From: Acinetobacter harbinensis
GTDB taxonomy: Bacteria; Pseudomonadota; Gammaproteobacteria; Pseudomonadales; Moraxellaceae
DNA length: 64,000 nucleotides
Assembly (NCBI RefSeq): GCF_000816495.1
Contig: NZ_JXBK01000001.1
Span: forward strand, 1,225,017 to 1,289,016
Direction: 5' to 3'
Made by a program: the position numbers and the translations under genes. Numbering within the stretch: position 1 is the first letter of the stretch; every line of letters begins with the position of its first letter. Below the pieces are notes generated by a model that saw nothing but the letters and a program-made list of their open reading frames with translations, had not been told where the DNA came from and did no database searches. Below are positions 27,470-36,723 of this stretch, in pieces.

Positions 27470-27754
27470 CTAAGTTAACTCTGCCACATCTTCTAAAATG
27501 GTGCTTAATAAACGTTCACAATGCGCATATTCTTGCAGTGATTTATTCATCGCTAACACTTCTTGCATCAGCTCAAGTGCCACCATAATAATCAGTTTGC
27601 TTGGTTCAAGTCGCGGTGCTTTACGCCGAAATTCATCGTATTTTTCATTTAATAATTCAGCAGCACGCTCTAGATCACCTTTTTCAGTTTCAGTGGTGGC
27701 CAAACGGAAATTGTGTCCCAAAACCCGCAGTTCAACTGCAATTTGTTCACTCAT
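27470..27754 (-). CDS. zapA: Cell division protein ZapA
   Basis: A 94-residue ZapA: N-terminal FtsZ-binding globular part ('VELRVLGHNFRLATTETE') and C-terminal coiled coil ('LIIMVALELMQEVLAMNKS'). It cross-links FtsZ filaments at the division ring. The start overlaps the stop of the upstream coiled-coil gene by 4 bases. The 6S RNA gene follows about 100 bases downstream. Confidence 0.93.
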   Translation of the reverse strand: MSEQIAVELRVLGHNFRLATTETEKGDLERAAELLNEKYDEFRRKAPRLEPSKLIIMVALELMQEVLAMNKSLQEYAHCERLLSTILEDVAELT

Positions 27755-28308
27755 GGCGAAATCTCCTCATTGCTTTCTGTGGGATGGGCCAATTGTTGAA
27801 TTTCTTGTGCATGTTGATCTTGTGCCGTACCCAAAATAGACAAGCGCTGAATAATCGCTTCAACTTTGGCTTTGGCATGTTCATTTTTTTGTAACAATCT
27901 TTCACGTTCTTGCTGTAACGCTTGAATTTCCTGTTGCGCAAGACGCTGCTCATTTTGCATTTTCTCTTTTACCACCCGTAGTTCGTTACGTTCGGCTAAG
28001 ATTTCCTGAAAACGATTTTTCAGATCGGTACAACTTTTTTCTAAACGGCCATAACGATCTGCCAAAGAGGTGGCATCGGTATTTAATTGCTTAAATTGTG
28101 ACTGCGCCTCGCTAAGCTGTTCGCTTAAAGTGTCTATTTCTTCTTGTTTGTGGGTGATGATGCCATTTTTTTGTACAATTTGGGCATGGTGATGCGCAGC
28201 AGAATCTTCTTTTGCCGCGTTGAGTGCACTATTTTCACTTTCATAATGCGTAAGTCGCGTTTTTAAAACGCCAAGGTGCGCCTGTAGACGCTGTAATTCT
28301 TCTAACAT
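27751..28308 (-). CDS. Coiled-coil protein co-transcribed with zapA
   Basis: A 185-residue, almost wholly coiled-coil protein rich in Glu/Gln/Leu ('LRVVKEKMQNEQRLAQQEIQ'). The frame extends to 28413, but the ATG at 28308 ('MLEELQRLQAHLG') is the sensible start because upstream residues are Cys/Ile-rich and unlike the rest. No strong Shine–Dalgarno sequence is seen. It overlaps zapA by 4 bases, so a role in division-ring organisation (ZapB-like in shape, not demonstrably homologous) is plausible. It is divergent from ygfB. Confidence 0.75.
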   Translation of the reverse strand: MLEELQRLQAHLGVLKTRLTHYESENSALNAAKEDSAAHHHAQIVQKNGIITHKQEEIDTLSEQLSEAQSQFKQLNTDATSLADRYGRLEKSCTDLKNRFQEILAERNELRVVKEKMQNEQRLAQQEIQALQQERERLLQKNEHAKAKVEAIIQRLSILGTAQDQHAQEIQQLAHPTESNEEISP

Positions 28309-28372
28309 ATCGTAGTCGCACAGTATTGCAAACAAAGGTAATATACACGAAGTATAGAGATTGGATAAACGA

Positions 28373-29005
28373 ATGCAAGACGATATTTCAGGTTGGTCGC
28401 AGTGGCACCACAATTTTTCAAAAATTGAAGAACTTTCAAGCCCAAGTGAGTTACATGGCTTACTTACAGGTATTGTTTGTGTTACTCAAGCACCGACCAG
28501 TGAAGAGTGGCAGCAAATCTTAACCACGTTGGAAATTCCAGCGTTGGATGAGCAGGTATTAAATGCTTTGGTGGATGAGGCCGAAGATGTTTTTCATGCT
28601 TTATCGGATGATGAACTGGATTATCTGCCGCTGTTGCCTGATGATGAACATGCCTTGGTCGATCGCGTGCAAGCATTAGCCGATTGGTGTGCCGGAGTGG
28701 TTCTCGGTTTTGGTTTGGCTTCAGGTCATATTCGCCCCGATGAAAAAGAGCTGATCGAGCATCTGCAAGATGTGGCGGCAGTTGAATTTGAAGAATCCGA
28801 TGATGATGAAGAAGGCGAGCAAAGCTATCAAGAGTTATATGAATTTGTGCGCTTAATTCCAGTCAGTCTGTCTTTAGGGCGTCAAAAAGTCAGTATTACA
28901 GAAACACCGTTGCTGCAAAATATTCATCCGCAGGTAAAATCGATACTGCCAAGTACAGAAAGTAGCAGTGTGGTAGAAATGTTTACCCCAGACCGTCCGA
29001 GTTAA
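28373..29005 (+). CDS. ygfB: UPF0149 family protein YgfB
   Basis: A 210-residue acidic protein of the YgfB/YecA UPF0149 family ('ELHGLLTGIVCV', 'LADWCAGVVLGFGLA', 'YQELYEFVRLIPVS'). The ATG at 28373 is preferred over a TTG twelve bases upstream. It heads the conserved ygfB-pepP-ubiH-ubiI neighbourhood. In Pseudomonas, YgfB has been tied to repression of beta-lactamase expression through AlpA; that role cannot be assumed here. Confidence 0.9.
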   Translation: MQDDISGWSQWHHNFSKIEELSSPSELHGLLTGIVCVTQAPTSEEWQQILTTLEIPALDEQVLNALVDEAEDVFHALSDDELDYLPLLPDDEHALVDRVQALADWCAGVVLGFGLASGHIRPDEKELIEHLQDVAAVEFEESDDDEEGEQSYQELYEFVRLIPVSLSLGRQKVSITETPLLQNIHPQVKSILPSTESSSVVEMFTPDRPS

Positions 29006-29081
29006 TTTAAACGATTCTGTTTAACTCGCATGCTATTTTATAAAGCTATCCACCTTACTCATAAAGATAAAAGTAAACTCA

Positions 29082-30410
29082 ATGATGAAACTGACTCAAG
29101 CAGATTTTCAGGAACGTCGTGACCGCCTAGCAGAAGAAATGGGTCCCCACGGTATTGCCATAATTGCCACCAGCGCGGTGGCGATGCGTAATCGTGATGC
29201 AGATTATAAATTTCGCGCGGACAGTAGTTTTTTCTACTTAACCGGATTCGCTGAACCTGAAGCCGTGGCCGTCATTGAGACTTTTGAGTCAATTGATGAA
29301 GGCTATACCTATAGCTTGTTCTGCCGTGAACGTAACCGTGACTTAGAAATTTGGAATGGTTACCGCGCCGGAGTAGATGGTGCAGTGGATGAGTATGAGG
29401 CTGATGAAGCCTATGCCATTGATTTGCTCGATCAAGAAATTATTGAAAAGCTGCTGAATAAACAGAAACTATTTTATCGTATAGGTCAGCAAGCTGAATT
29501 TGATGCGCGTGTTAGTCAATGGATTGCTGAAGCTGATGCGCAGCAACGTCGCGGTAATGGTTCACCTGCATATGTAATTCAATTGGATCGCCTGTTGGAT
29601 GAAATGCGTTTGCATAAGTCAGCCAAAGAAATTGAGTTGATGCAAATAGCGGCCAATATCAGCAGCGAAGCGCATATACGTGCCATGCAAACGGTTAAAC
29701 CGGACATGATGGAATATGCTTTAGAAGCCGAGCTAAATTATATCTTTGGTCAAAATGGTTGTGTACCCGCGTACAACAGTATTGTTGGTGGCGGCGCCAA
29801 CGGCTGTATTTTACATTATGTTGAAAATGATCAAGTGCTCAAAGATGGCGATTTGGTGCTGATTGATGCCGCCTGTGAATATCAACTTTATGCATCTGAT
29901 ATTACCCGTACCTTTCCGGTTAACGGTAAATTTAGTCCTGAGCAAAAAGCCTTATATGAAGTGGTGTTAAAAGCGCAATTGGCGGCCATTGATGCCGTAC
30001 AAGTGGGCAATTCCTACAAAGAGCCGCATCATGTTGCGGTGCGTATTTTGGTGCAAGGCTTACTGGATTTAGGTTTGATGCAAGGTGATTTGGATCAGAT
30101 TATTAAATCAGAGCGTTTCAATCAATTCTATATGCACGGTACTGGGCACTGGCTAGGTATGGATGTGCATGATGTCGGCTCCTATAAGGCTGAAGGCGAT
30201 TGGCGTGCTTATGAAGCAGGCATGGTGGTGACCATCGAGCCGGGATTATACATTGCACCCGATGATGAAACTGTCGATGCCAAATGGCGCGGCATTGGTA
30301 TTCGTATTGAAGATGATGTGGTGGCAACAGCCGAAGGTCCATTGGTCTTGACCAAGAATGTGGTGAAGTCAGTTACTGATATTGAAGCATTGATGGCAAC
30401 AGCATCTTAG
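29082..30410 (+). CDS. pepP: Xaa-Pro aminopeptidase PepP
   Basis: A 442-residue metallo-aminopeptidase that removes N-terminal residues preceding proline. It has an N-terminal AMP_N domain to ~170 and a pita-bread catalytic domain. The dinuclear metal ligands are present: D262 and D273 ('DAACEYQLYASDITRTFP'), H356 in 'GTGHWLGMDVHDVG', the Glu of 'IEPGLYI' and the Glu of 'GIRIEDDV'. It is followed by a strong terminator, so ubiH is probably separately transcribed. Confidence 0.96.
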   Translation: MMKLTQADFQERRDRLAEEMGPHGIAIIATSAVAMRNRDADYKFRADSSFFYLTGFAEPEAVAVIETFESIDEGYTYSLFCRERNRDLEIWNGYRAGVDGAVDEYEADEAYAIDLLDQEIIEKLLNKQKLFYRIGQQAEFDARVSQWIAEADAQQRRGNGSPAYVIQLDRLLDEMRLHKSAKEIELMQIAANISSEAHIRAMQTVKPDMMEYALEAELNYIFGQNGCVPAYNSIVGGGANGCILHYVENDQVLKDGDLVLIDAACEYQLYASDITRTFPVNGKFSPEQKALYEVVLKAQLAAIDAVQVGNSYKEPHHVAVRILVQGLLDLGLMQGDLDQIIKSERFNQFYMHGTGHWLGMDVHDVGSYKAEGDWRAYEAGMVVTIEPGLYIAPDDETVDAKWRGIGIRIEDDVVATAEGPLVLTKNVVKSVTDIEALMATAS

Positions 30411-30430
30411 TACAAAAATAGTAGTCGATT

Positions 30431-30460
30431 AAAAAAGCTGGTTTTATACCGGCTTTTTTA
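30431..30460 (+). terminator. Terminator after pepP
   Basis: Stem AAAAAGCTGG with CCGGCTTTTT (one G–T wobble) around an A/T loop, ending in a T run. Confidence 0.8.
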
Positions 30461-30812
30461 TATCAGTCACTTTACTGGTCTACTTTAAATTCAAGCCATG
30501 ATGATCGACTCATTTTACTCAAAGACAATTCAGTATCTGAATGATTTTTTATTTACATAATTATTTATAGGGGATTTCCGTACCATAACCATGCTGTTTA
30601 TTTTTAATGCGACCCATCCTGCAGAGTTTGAGCAGGTGATTTTTAAAGCTTAAACCAATCTATCTTTTTGAGTTTGATCAAACTAAGCACACACAACCGC
30701 GTGCACGACAATGTAAAAACGGTTAGGCTTCAGGTAAGATAAAATCCATTACAGATGATAAGTATTGCCGCTCATTGATGAGTTTGTAATACCTGATAAA
30801 AAGGATGAAAGC
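30461..30812. other. Intergenic region between pepP and ubiH
   Basis: About 350 bases with no supportable gene. A 20-codon ORF at 30591–30653 ('MLFIFNATHPAEFEQVIFKA') looks protein-like and could be the tail of a lost gene, with a stop codon eight codons upstream in the same frame. The evidence is too thin to call it. The ubiH promoter should lie near its right end. Confidence 0.35.
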
Positions 30813-32021
30813 ATGCAGCAAGAAGTCATTATCGTGGGCGGTGGCATGGTTGGGCTAAGTTTAGCGCTCATGTTGGCCAAAGCAAAGATTGCGGTGAAAT
30901 TGTTAGAAGCGATTCAGTACCCAAATTATGAGGATGCCGATCTTGCGCCTTATCACTCCAGTTTTGATGCGCGAAACAGTGCCTTATCCCGTCGTAGCGT
31001 GCAAATTTATCAAGAATTAGGTTTGTGGGATGTGCTGCAACAGCATGCCACACCCATTTTACATGTACATATTACCGAACAAGGCAGTTTTGGTAAGGCA
31101 CGCTTGCTTGCAGAACAAGAAAAAGTCGAGAATTTTGGGCAGGTGATTGAAAATGCGTGGCTGGGCCGTGTATTGCTGACCCAAGTGCGTCAGCAGCCCC
31201 TCATTGAATTGATTGATGGCGTGCAAGTGACCGCATTAACCCAAGATCAAGATTATGCATATATCAAAGCGCTGCGCGGACAACAGCCTCTATCTTTACA
31301 AGCGAAACTACTGATTGCAGCCGATGGTCGCGATTCTTTTTGTCGTCAAGCTTTGGGGATTGGGGTTGATGAGCATGACTATGATCAAGTTGCCATTGTC
31401 ACCACGGTACAAACCTCTAAACCGCATCAGCAGGTGGGTTTTGAGCGTTTTAGTCCTTTAGGGCCTTTGGCGTTATTGCCGCTACCGGGGGAGTATCGCC
31501 GTTCTGTGGTGTGGCCGGTGAAAAAAGGCACCGAACAGGAATGGCTGGGTGATGACAATGATCAACACTTCTTGGCTGCTTTACAACAAGCCTATGGCGA
31601 TCGCGCTGGGAAATTCCAAAAAACCGGTAAACGCTTTAGTTATCCATTGTCACAAGTGTTGGCAGAAAAACAGGCCAGCGGCCGAGTGGTGTTAATGGGC
31701 AATGCTGCACATACCATTCATCCGGTTGCCGGTCAGGGTTTTAACCTATGTATGCGGGATGCCTATGTCTTGGTGCGCAGCTTAACCGAGCAATTGGCGA
31801 AATCATCCGATATTGGTGAGCCTCGCATGCTGCTGGCCTATGAAGCGGCACGTTTAACCGATCAACAACGGGTGATTAAATTTTGTGATTCAGTGGTACG
31901 CGGTTTTAGTAATCAAAATCCGATTTTAAAACTCATTCGCAATACCGGTTTACTGGCATTTGATGTGGTGCCCGGAATTAAACCTTTGATTGCCAATTAC
32001 GCCATGGGGTTAAAAGCATGA
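30813..32021 (+). CDS. ubiH: Ubiquinone biosynthesis FAD hydroxylase UbiH
   Basis: A 402-residue class A flavin monooxygenase for ring hydroxylation in ubiquinone synthesis. FAD-binding 'GGGMVGLSLALMLA' near the N-terminus, 'AADGRDSFCRQ' (DG motif) and 'LMGNAAHTIHPVAGQGFNL' (GD-like motif) are present. The frame opens at 30765, but the ATG at 30813 follows an AAGGATG ribosome-binding site and sits just before the Rossmann motif. It overlaps the next gene by 4 bases. UbiH is chosen over UbiI from the 'FDARNSALS' and 'GSFGKARL' segments. Confidence 0.9.
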   Translation: MQQEVIIVGGGMVGLSLALMLAKAKIAVKLLEAIQYPNYEDADLAPYHSSFDARNSALSRRSVQIYQELGLWDVLQQHATPILHVHITEQGSFGKARLLAEQEKVENFGQVIENAWLGRVLLTQVRQQPLIELIDGVQVTALTQDQDYAYIKALRGQQPLSLQAKLLIAADGRDSFCRQALGIGVDEHDYDQVAIVTTVQTSKPHQQVGFERFSPLGPLALLPLPGEYRRSVVWPVKKGTEQEWLGDDNDQHFLAALQQAYGDRAGKFQKTGKRFSYPLSQVLAEKQASGRVVLMGNAAHTIHPVAGQGFNLCMRDAYVLVRSLTEQLAKSSDIGEPRMLLAYEAARLTDQQRVIKFCDSVVRGFSNQNPILKLIRNTGLLAFDVVPGIKPLIANYAMGLKA

Positions 32022-33250
32022 GCACTGTTGTGGATGTGGTTATTATTGGCGGTGGTTTGGTGGGTGGTTTAACGGCCTTACTGCTGGCTGAAGGTGGTGT
32101 TCAAGCCACTGTTTTAGATGCAGCGCCCGTGCTTGATGCTGCCCAAACCTTAGCGGTGGCCAATCCGCGTGTTTTAGCGCTCAGCCAAGCCACCATTCAT
32201 CTTTTAAAAACCGTCAAGGTTTGGGACAAACTTGCGCGTCAAATGCCGTACAGCGGTATGCAAGTCTGGAATAAAAATGGCTATGGCGACATTAATTTTG
32301 GTCAAGTCAGTGTGCATACGCCCAGTGATCAACAAGCTTTGGGTTCGATGGTTGAACCTAGTGTGTTGAACTTGGCCATTCAAGAAAAAATGCTCGAGCA
32401 GCTACACGATTATCGCACCAACGTACAAGTGACGCGTGTGGAGCAAGGCATTGATGTGTGGCATATCCATCTGGCCGATGGAACACAGCTGAGCACCAAG
32501 CTTGTGATTGGTGCAGATGGGGCCAATTCCTTTGTGCGTGAACAGGCTTTTATTGCTCTGGATGTTCTGGATTATAAACAAGCCGGTTTAACCTGTGCGA
32601 TTCGAACAGCACAACCACACCAACATGTGGCGCGGCAAATTTTCTTGGAAACAGGGCCGTTGGCCTTATTACCCATGGCCAGTTTAGAGCCTGAACAAGA
32701 CGGTTATTGGCAATCTATTGTGTGGACACTACCGGATGATTATGCCGAAGAATATGCCGCTTTAGATGATGCTGCATTTACCGCACTGTTAACCCGAGAA
32801 AGTCAGCATATGTTGGGTGAGGTGTTACAAGCCACGCCGCGGGCACAATTTCCACTTAAAGCACGTGCGGCACAGCAGTATGTGAAAGCAGGCTTGGCCT
32901 TGATTGGGGATGCAGCGCATGTGATTCATCCGTTGGCCGGACAAGGGGTGAATATTGGCTGTTTAGATGCTGCAATCTTATGTGATGTCTTGCTGCATGA
33001 TCGAAAACGTGGCGTATGGGCGCATGAGCAAACTTTACAGCGCTATGAACACCGTCGTAAAGGACAAAATGATGCCATGATGCACAGCATGTCAGCGATT
33101 GGTTGGCTAGAAACCACTTCACTTTTTCCTGTGGTATGGGCGCGTAATTTTGGCTTAAAACAAGTGCAACAACGTCCTGCGTTAAAAGATGCATTTATGT
33201 CACAGGCCAATGGATTACATCTTTTAAAGGACACCTGTTACGCCGTTTAA
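32018..33250 (+). CDS. UbiI/VisC-like FAD-dependent hydroxylase
   Basis: A 410-residue paralogue of UbiH: FAD motif 'GGGLVGGLTALLLAEGG', 'GADGANSFVREQA', and 'LIGDAAHVIHPLAGQGVN'. The region 'MPYSGMQVWNKNG' is typical of the VisC/UbiI branch that hydroxylates C5 of the ubiquinone ring. Start overlaps the ubiH stop as ATGA, so the two are translationally coupled. UbiF-type activity cannot be excluded from sequence. Confidence 0.88.
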   Translation: MSTVVDVVIIGGGLVGGLTALLLAEGGVQATVLDAAPVLDAAQTLAVANPRVLALSQATIHLLKTVKVWDKLARQMPYSGMQVWNKNGYGDINFGQVSVHTPSDQQALGSMVEPSVLNLAIQEKMLEQLHDYRTNVQVTRVEQGIDVWHIHLADGTQLSTKLVIGADGANSFVREQAFIALDVLDYKQAGLTCAIRTAQPHQHVARQIFLETGPLALLPMASLEPEQDGYWQSIVWTLPDDYAEEYAALDDAAFTALLTRESQHMLGEVLQATPRAQFPLKARAAQQYVKAGLALIGDAAHVIHPLAGQGVNIGCLDAAILCDVLLHDRKRGVWAHEQTLQRYEHRRKGQNDAMMHSMSAIGWLETTSLFPVVWARNFGLKQVQQRPALKDAFMSQANGLHLLKDTCYAV

Positions 33251-33426
33251 GCACAAACAGCTGCTTTTTGTACAAATAGTCATATAAGTTTACTTTTTTG
33301 GTTAAAAAAGATACGATTTATCTGTGTTTTGCTCTATGCGAAATCCTGAGAGATTGCTAAATTTCTTCCTAATTCGCAATCAATTTAAATTAGATCAATA
33401 GCAGTGGTGGATGGGGAGAAACAAAG

Positions 33427-33675
33427 ATGTCAGATATGAATGATTATGACGAAGTAGAGGAAACAGCCGTTGATGATGACGAGGCCAAAGCGGCTGAAAA
33501 AGGTGCATCTGACAGTGAAGTAACACCGACCGATGGTGATGTGGCTGAAGCAGAAACCTTAACCATTACGGCTAAACTTAAAAAGCGTCAAGCCTTAGAA
33601 GATCAACTGGCTGCTTTTTTGGCACAGGGTGGTCGTATTGTTGAAGTGCCACCTGATGAGGCAGCAAGAGATTAA
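33427..33675 (+). CDS. Small acidic SutA-like protein
   Basis: An 82-residue protein with an acidic, probably disordered N-terminal half and a conserved-looking tail ('LKKRQALEDQLAAFLAQGG' then 'RIVEVPPDE'). This layout resembles Pseudomonas SutA, a small RNA-polymerase-binding regulator active in slow growth, whose tail has a similar '(E/A)FL.(R/Q)GGK(I/V)' segment. The C-terminal 'PDSKYGSRPI'-like end of SutA is missing, so this may be a related but distinct family. GGGGAG lies eight bases before the ATG. A bidirectional terminator follows. Confidence 0.65.
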   Translation: MSDMNDYDEVEETAVDDDEAKAAEKGASDSEVTPTDGDVAEAETLTITAKLKKRQALEDQLAAFLAQGGRIVEVPPDEAARD

Positions 33676-33710
33676 TTGTTTACACTGCTCAATTGAGTAA
33701 TATAGATATA

Positions 33711-33738
33711 AAAAAGCATCACCAAAGTGATGCTTTTT
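33711..33738. terminator. Bidirectional terminator between the SutA-like gene and rsmI
   Basis: A perfect 12-bp stem (AAAAAGCATCAC with its complement) and a 4-base loop, with A and T tracts on the two sides. It serves the two convergent genes. Confidence 0.9.
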
Positions 33739-33757
33739 TATGGGCAAAAATAAATAT

Positions 33758-34597
33758 TTAAACTTTATCACTCAGCTCTAAAGCACGTTGATAAGCAATT
33801 TTCTTTTTCACTCCCGTTAAATCAGCCGCCAATTGCGATGCGGCTTTCACGGATAAATCTTGTAGTAAGCGCGTTAATAACTGATCAAGCTTTTCTTGCT
33901 CTAAATCTTTTTCTTGCGTCGCACCGCCCACCACCAAGACAATTTCGCCTTTTTGTTGGTTACGATCAGACTCAATAAACTCAACCAAATCGGCCAGTGT
34001 CATTTTTTTAATGGTTTCAAAGGTTTTGGTGATTTCACGGGCAAAACCCACGGGACGATCTGCACCAAAAACCTGCGCCATATCCTTGACTGATTCTAAA
34101 ATACGATGCGGCGCTTCATAAAAAATTAAAGTTTGTGTTTCATCTTTGAGTTTATTGAGTTGAATTAAACGTTGCGACTGACGCGAAGCTAAAAAACCTT
34201 GGAAACTAAAGCGATCACTTGGCAGACCCACCGAACTTAAAGCGGCAATTGCAGCACAAGCCCCCGGCACAGGAATGACACGAATATTATGTTCTTGTGC
34301 AGCACGCACCAATTTAAAGCCTGGATCACTAATTAATGGCGTACCTGCATCACTAATTAAGGCCATATTTTCGCCTTTTAGTAATCTTTCAATTAAGATG
34401 TCAATTTTATTGCTTTCATTATGTTCATGACATGCGGTCAATGGCGTTGAGATATTATGATGTCTTAATAATTGCGCCGAGGTGCGTGTATCTTCTGCTG
34501 CAATAATACTGACCGACTTTAAAACCTCAATAGCACGATAAGTAATGTCATCTAAGTGCCCAATTGGGGTCGCTACAACAAATAACTGAGCACTCAT
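33758..34597 (-). CDS. rsmI: 16S rRNA (cytidine-1402-2'-O)-methyltransferase RsmI
   Basis: A 279-residue SAM-dependent tetrapyrrole-methylase-fold enzyme modifying C1402 of 16S rRNA. Family motifs: 'VATPIGHLDDITYRAIEVL', 'AAEDTRTSAQLL', 'ALISDAGTPLISDPGFKLV', 'VPVPGACAA' and 'FYEAPHRI'. It is divergent from the LppC gene with only 12 bases between the two start codons, the same arrangement as yraL/yraM in E. coli. Confidence 0.96.
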   Translation of the reverse strand: MSAQLFVVATPIGHLDDITYRAIEVLKSVSIIAAEDTRTSAQLLRHHNISTPLTACHEHNESNKIDILIERLLKGENMALISDAGTPLISDPGFKLVRAAQEHNIRVIPVPGACAAIAALSSVGLPSDRFSFQGFLASRQSQRLIQLNKLKDETQTLIFYEAPHRILESVKDMAQVFGADRPVGFAREITKTFETIKKMTLADLVEFIESDRNQQKGEIVLVVGGATQEKDLEQEKLDQLLTRLLQDLSVKAASQLAADLTGVKKKIAYQRALELSDKV

Positions 34598-34609
34598 AAG
34601 GTTTTTCCA

Positions 34610-35545
34610 ATGTTAAATAATAAAAAATTTTTAATCGGCTTAATGCTATATGGCATGTTGCATTATGCACAAGCGGAAGTATTGGTTATTTTACCTGAAT
34701 CGGGGCCTATGGCGCGAGCCGGATTAAGCATCAAACAAGGTTTTATGAGTGCTTATCAGGCGACGGATCAAAAAACGGTAATTAAATTTGTAAACTCGGA
34801 TCAAAAAAGCATAGCGCAGCTGTTAAAGCAGAATCTTAATAAAAAAACCAAAATGATTGTGGGGCCTTTGGCGCGCAGTGAAGTTGAAGCCTTAATGCGT
34901 GCGCAACCTAAAGTGCGGGTCTTGGCTTTAAATGATGTGGTGCCACAAGCCAAAAATGTCTGGCAGTTTAGTTTGTCTAAAAAAGATGATGCCTATGCGC
35001 TGCATCAAGTTGTGCAAAAAGATCAGATTAAGCAGCTGTATATTGTGCGGCAAAAAAGTACCGAACAAGACAGTGAGTTGTTTATGATGGCGCTCATCGG
35101 ACAGGCCGACTATCCCATTCGCGTATTAGATGAGGTGCCTTCAAAATTACCACGACAAAGCGGTTTGCTGTTGTTGGGCAGTTATGACTGGATTAATGGA
35201 CTTAAAAAGCTGCCGAAGAAAAATTTATATGTACTGGCCAATAGCATTGAGCAAAATCAGACGCTGCCGCGCGGTGTGAAGTTCTGTGATACACCTGCAC
35301 TGTACGGTGCTATATGGCCTGATGTGATTCAAGCCTATCAACAAAATCCAGTGTCGATGTCCTATCAACGATTATTGGCCTTTGGTGGTGATGTCTGGCA
35401 TATTACTGAACAGTATTTACAGCAACCGAAATTAAAAACCATTGAATTTCAGGGGCGAACCGGATGGATTCAAATCAATGACAATCAAATTCAACGCATG
35501 CCGCAGTGCTATGAAAATAGCAAAAAAGGCTTAAGGATGTTGTAA
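34610..35545 (+). CDS. Short LppC/LpoA-family protein (penicillin-binding protein activator)
   Basis: A 311-residue secreted protein: signal peptide (residues 1–22, ending 'HYAQA'), then one periplasmic-binding-protein-like domain ('[20 protein letters not shown]', '[15 protein letters not shown]', '[13 protein letters not shown]'). E. coli LpoA is ~680 residues, with a TPR-like N-terminal domain and a lipid anchor. Here the N-terminal domain and lipobox are both missing, leaving the PBP1A-binding half. Position beside rsmI and yraN supports orthology. Whether it still activates a penicillin-binding protein is inference. Confidence 0.82.
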   Translation: MLNNKKFLIGLMLYGMLHYAQAEVLVILPESGPMARAGLSIKQGFMSAYQATDQKTVIKFVNSDQKSIAQLLKQNLNKKTKMIVGPLARSEVEALMRAQPKVRVLALNDVVPQAKNVWQFSLSKKDDAYALHQVVQKDQIKQLYIVRQKSTEQDSELFMMALIGQADYPIRVLDEVPSKLPRQSGLLLLGSYDWINGLKKLPKKNLYVLANSIEQNQTLPRGVKFCDTPALYGAIWPDVIQAYQQNPVSMSYQRLLAFGGDVWHITEQYLQQPKLKTIEFQGRTGWIQINDNQIQRMPQCYENSKKGLRML

Positions 35546-35976
35546 TGTTAAGCACAACCGGCACCGGATTAAATTTAGGCCAGTGGGCTGAACAGCAAGC
35601 ATTAAGTATTTTGCAGGCACAAGGTTTTAAATTGATTGCTGCGAACTATCATTGTCGCTATGGAGAAATTGATTTGATTGTCGCCAAAGATCAGGAATTG
35701 ATTTTTGTGGAAGTAAAGGCGCGTTCACTCACCCAATATGCGCAAGCTTATGAAAGTATTTCCTTAAGCAAGCAAAAGAAAATTATGAAATCTGCTTTAA
35801 CTTTTTTAAATGCGAGGCCTGAGTTTGAAAATTTTTATTGTCGTTTTGATGTGATCTGTTTTGATTTTTTTCAACATGTTGCAAAAAAGATACAGCAAGA
35901 TTTTTCTAAATACCCGTATGATCAGCAGTGGATTGAGAATGCTTTTACTTTCGAGTCAGAGTCGATTAATCTTTGA
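35545..35976 (+). CDS. YraN/UPF0102 family nuclease-like protein
   Basis: A 143-residue protein with the endonuclease-like fold motif of UPF0102: '[17 protein letters not shown]', '[20 protein letters not shown]' (D...EVK) and '[11 protein letters not shown]'. The start shares one base with the upstream stop (TAATG), so translation is coupled to the LppC gene. The family is a neighbour of lpoA across gammaproteobacteria; the biochemical role is unknown. Confidence 0.92.
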   Translation: MLSTTGTGLNLGQWAEQQALSILQAQGFKLIAANYHCRYGEIDLIVAKDQELIFVEVKARSLTQYAQAYESISLSKQKKIMKSALTFLNARPEFENFYCRFDVICFDFFQHVAKKIQQDFSKYPYDQQWIENAFTFESESINL

Positions 35977-36039
35977 ATAAAATCAGCATAGAAATGCTGA
36001 ACAACATAGAATTGAAATTAATGTGAGGAGTCTTGCTGA

Positions 36040-36723
36040 GTGTTTAATCGTATTGCAATGACGTTGCTGTGTGTAGCAAGTTTATCAGGTTGTGCAAGTT
36101 TTATATCAAGTGGCACGGGGCCTGCGGCAGTGGGTACAGAAAGTGGCGCACGTTCATTGGGGCAAGTTTTTATCGATTCATCTATTGAGCGCACAGCCAA
36201 GATTAATCTATATAAATTAGATTCACGTTTTAAACAAGCACGCGTAAATATAGAAAGTTTTCATGGCAATGTGTTGCTGACCGGTCAAGTGCCTGATGCG
36301 CATTTAAAACAGTTGGCAGAAGATAATGTTCGCTCTATGAGTGATGTTAAAACCATTCATAATTATATTACGGTTGGCAATCAGATTGGTTATAGCACCA
36401 TTATGCAAGACACCACAGTTACCGCCAATACGCGTGGGCTGATTATGAAAGCGACGGTTGTGTCCGACAGCAAAGTGCATGTCCATACCGAAGATGGGGT
36501 TTTATATGTGATGGGGCGCTTAAATACGGCTGAAATTAATGATTTAAATCAGGTGTTAGAGCAAGTCAGTAATGTCACTAAAATTATTACCTTAATTGAT
36601 AATGTAGACCAAGCGCGTGCGGTGAATTCTAGTTTTAGCAGTCCAGTTATCAACGCACAGCCGATTGAACAAACACCAGTGGCGATTGATCCTGATGAAG
36701 CTGAGCCAATCAATGCTCAATAA
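36040..36723 (+). CDS. BON-domain outer-membrane lipoprotein (DolP/YraP-like)
   Basis: A 227-residue lipoprotein with lipobox 'LSGCAS' (Cys18) and two BON domains (about 55–120 and 130–200; 'HGNVLLTGQV', 'EDGVLYVMGRL'). It starts with GTG at 36040, preceded by GAGGAG. DolP maintains outer-membrane integrity and supports BAM. The diaA gene found between yraN and dolP in E. coli is missing here. It overlaps the following hydrolase gene by 11 bases. Confidence 0.9.
   Translation: MFNRIAMTLLCVASLSGCASFISSGTGPAAVGTESGARSLGQVFIDSSIERTAKINLYKLDSRFKQARVNIESFHGNVLLTGQVPDAHLKQLAEDNVRSMSDVKTIHNYITVGNQIGYSTIMQDTTVTANTRGLIMKATVVSDSKVHVHTEDGVLYVMGRLNTAEINDLNQVLEQVSNVTKIITLIDNVDQARAVNSSFSSPVINAQPIEQTPVAIDPDEAEPINAQ

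Noticed and set aside
30591..30653. 20-codon ORF 'MLFIFNATHPAEFEQVIFKA'
   Set aside because: Protein-like in appearance, but too short, with no ribosome-binding site and an in-frame stop just upstream; kept only as a note on the intergenic region.
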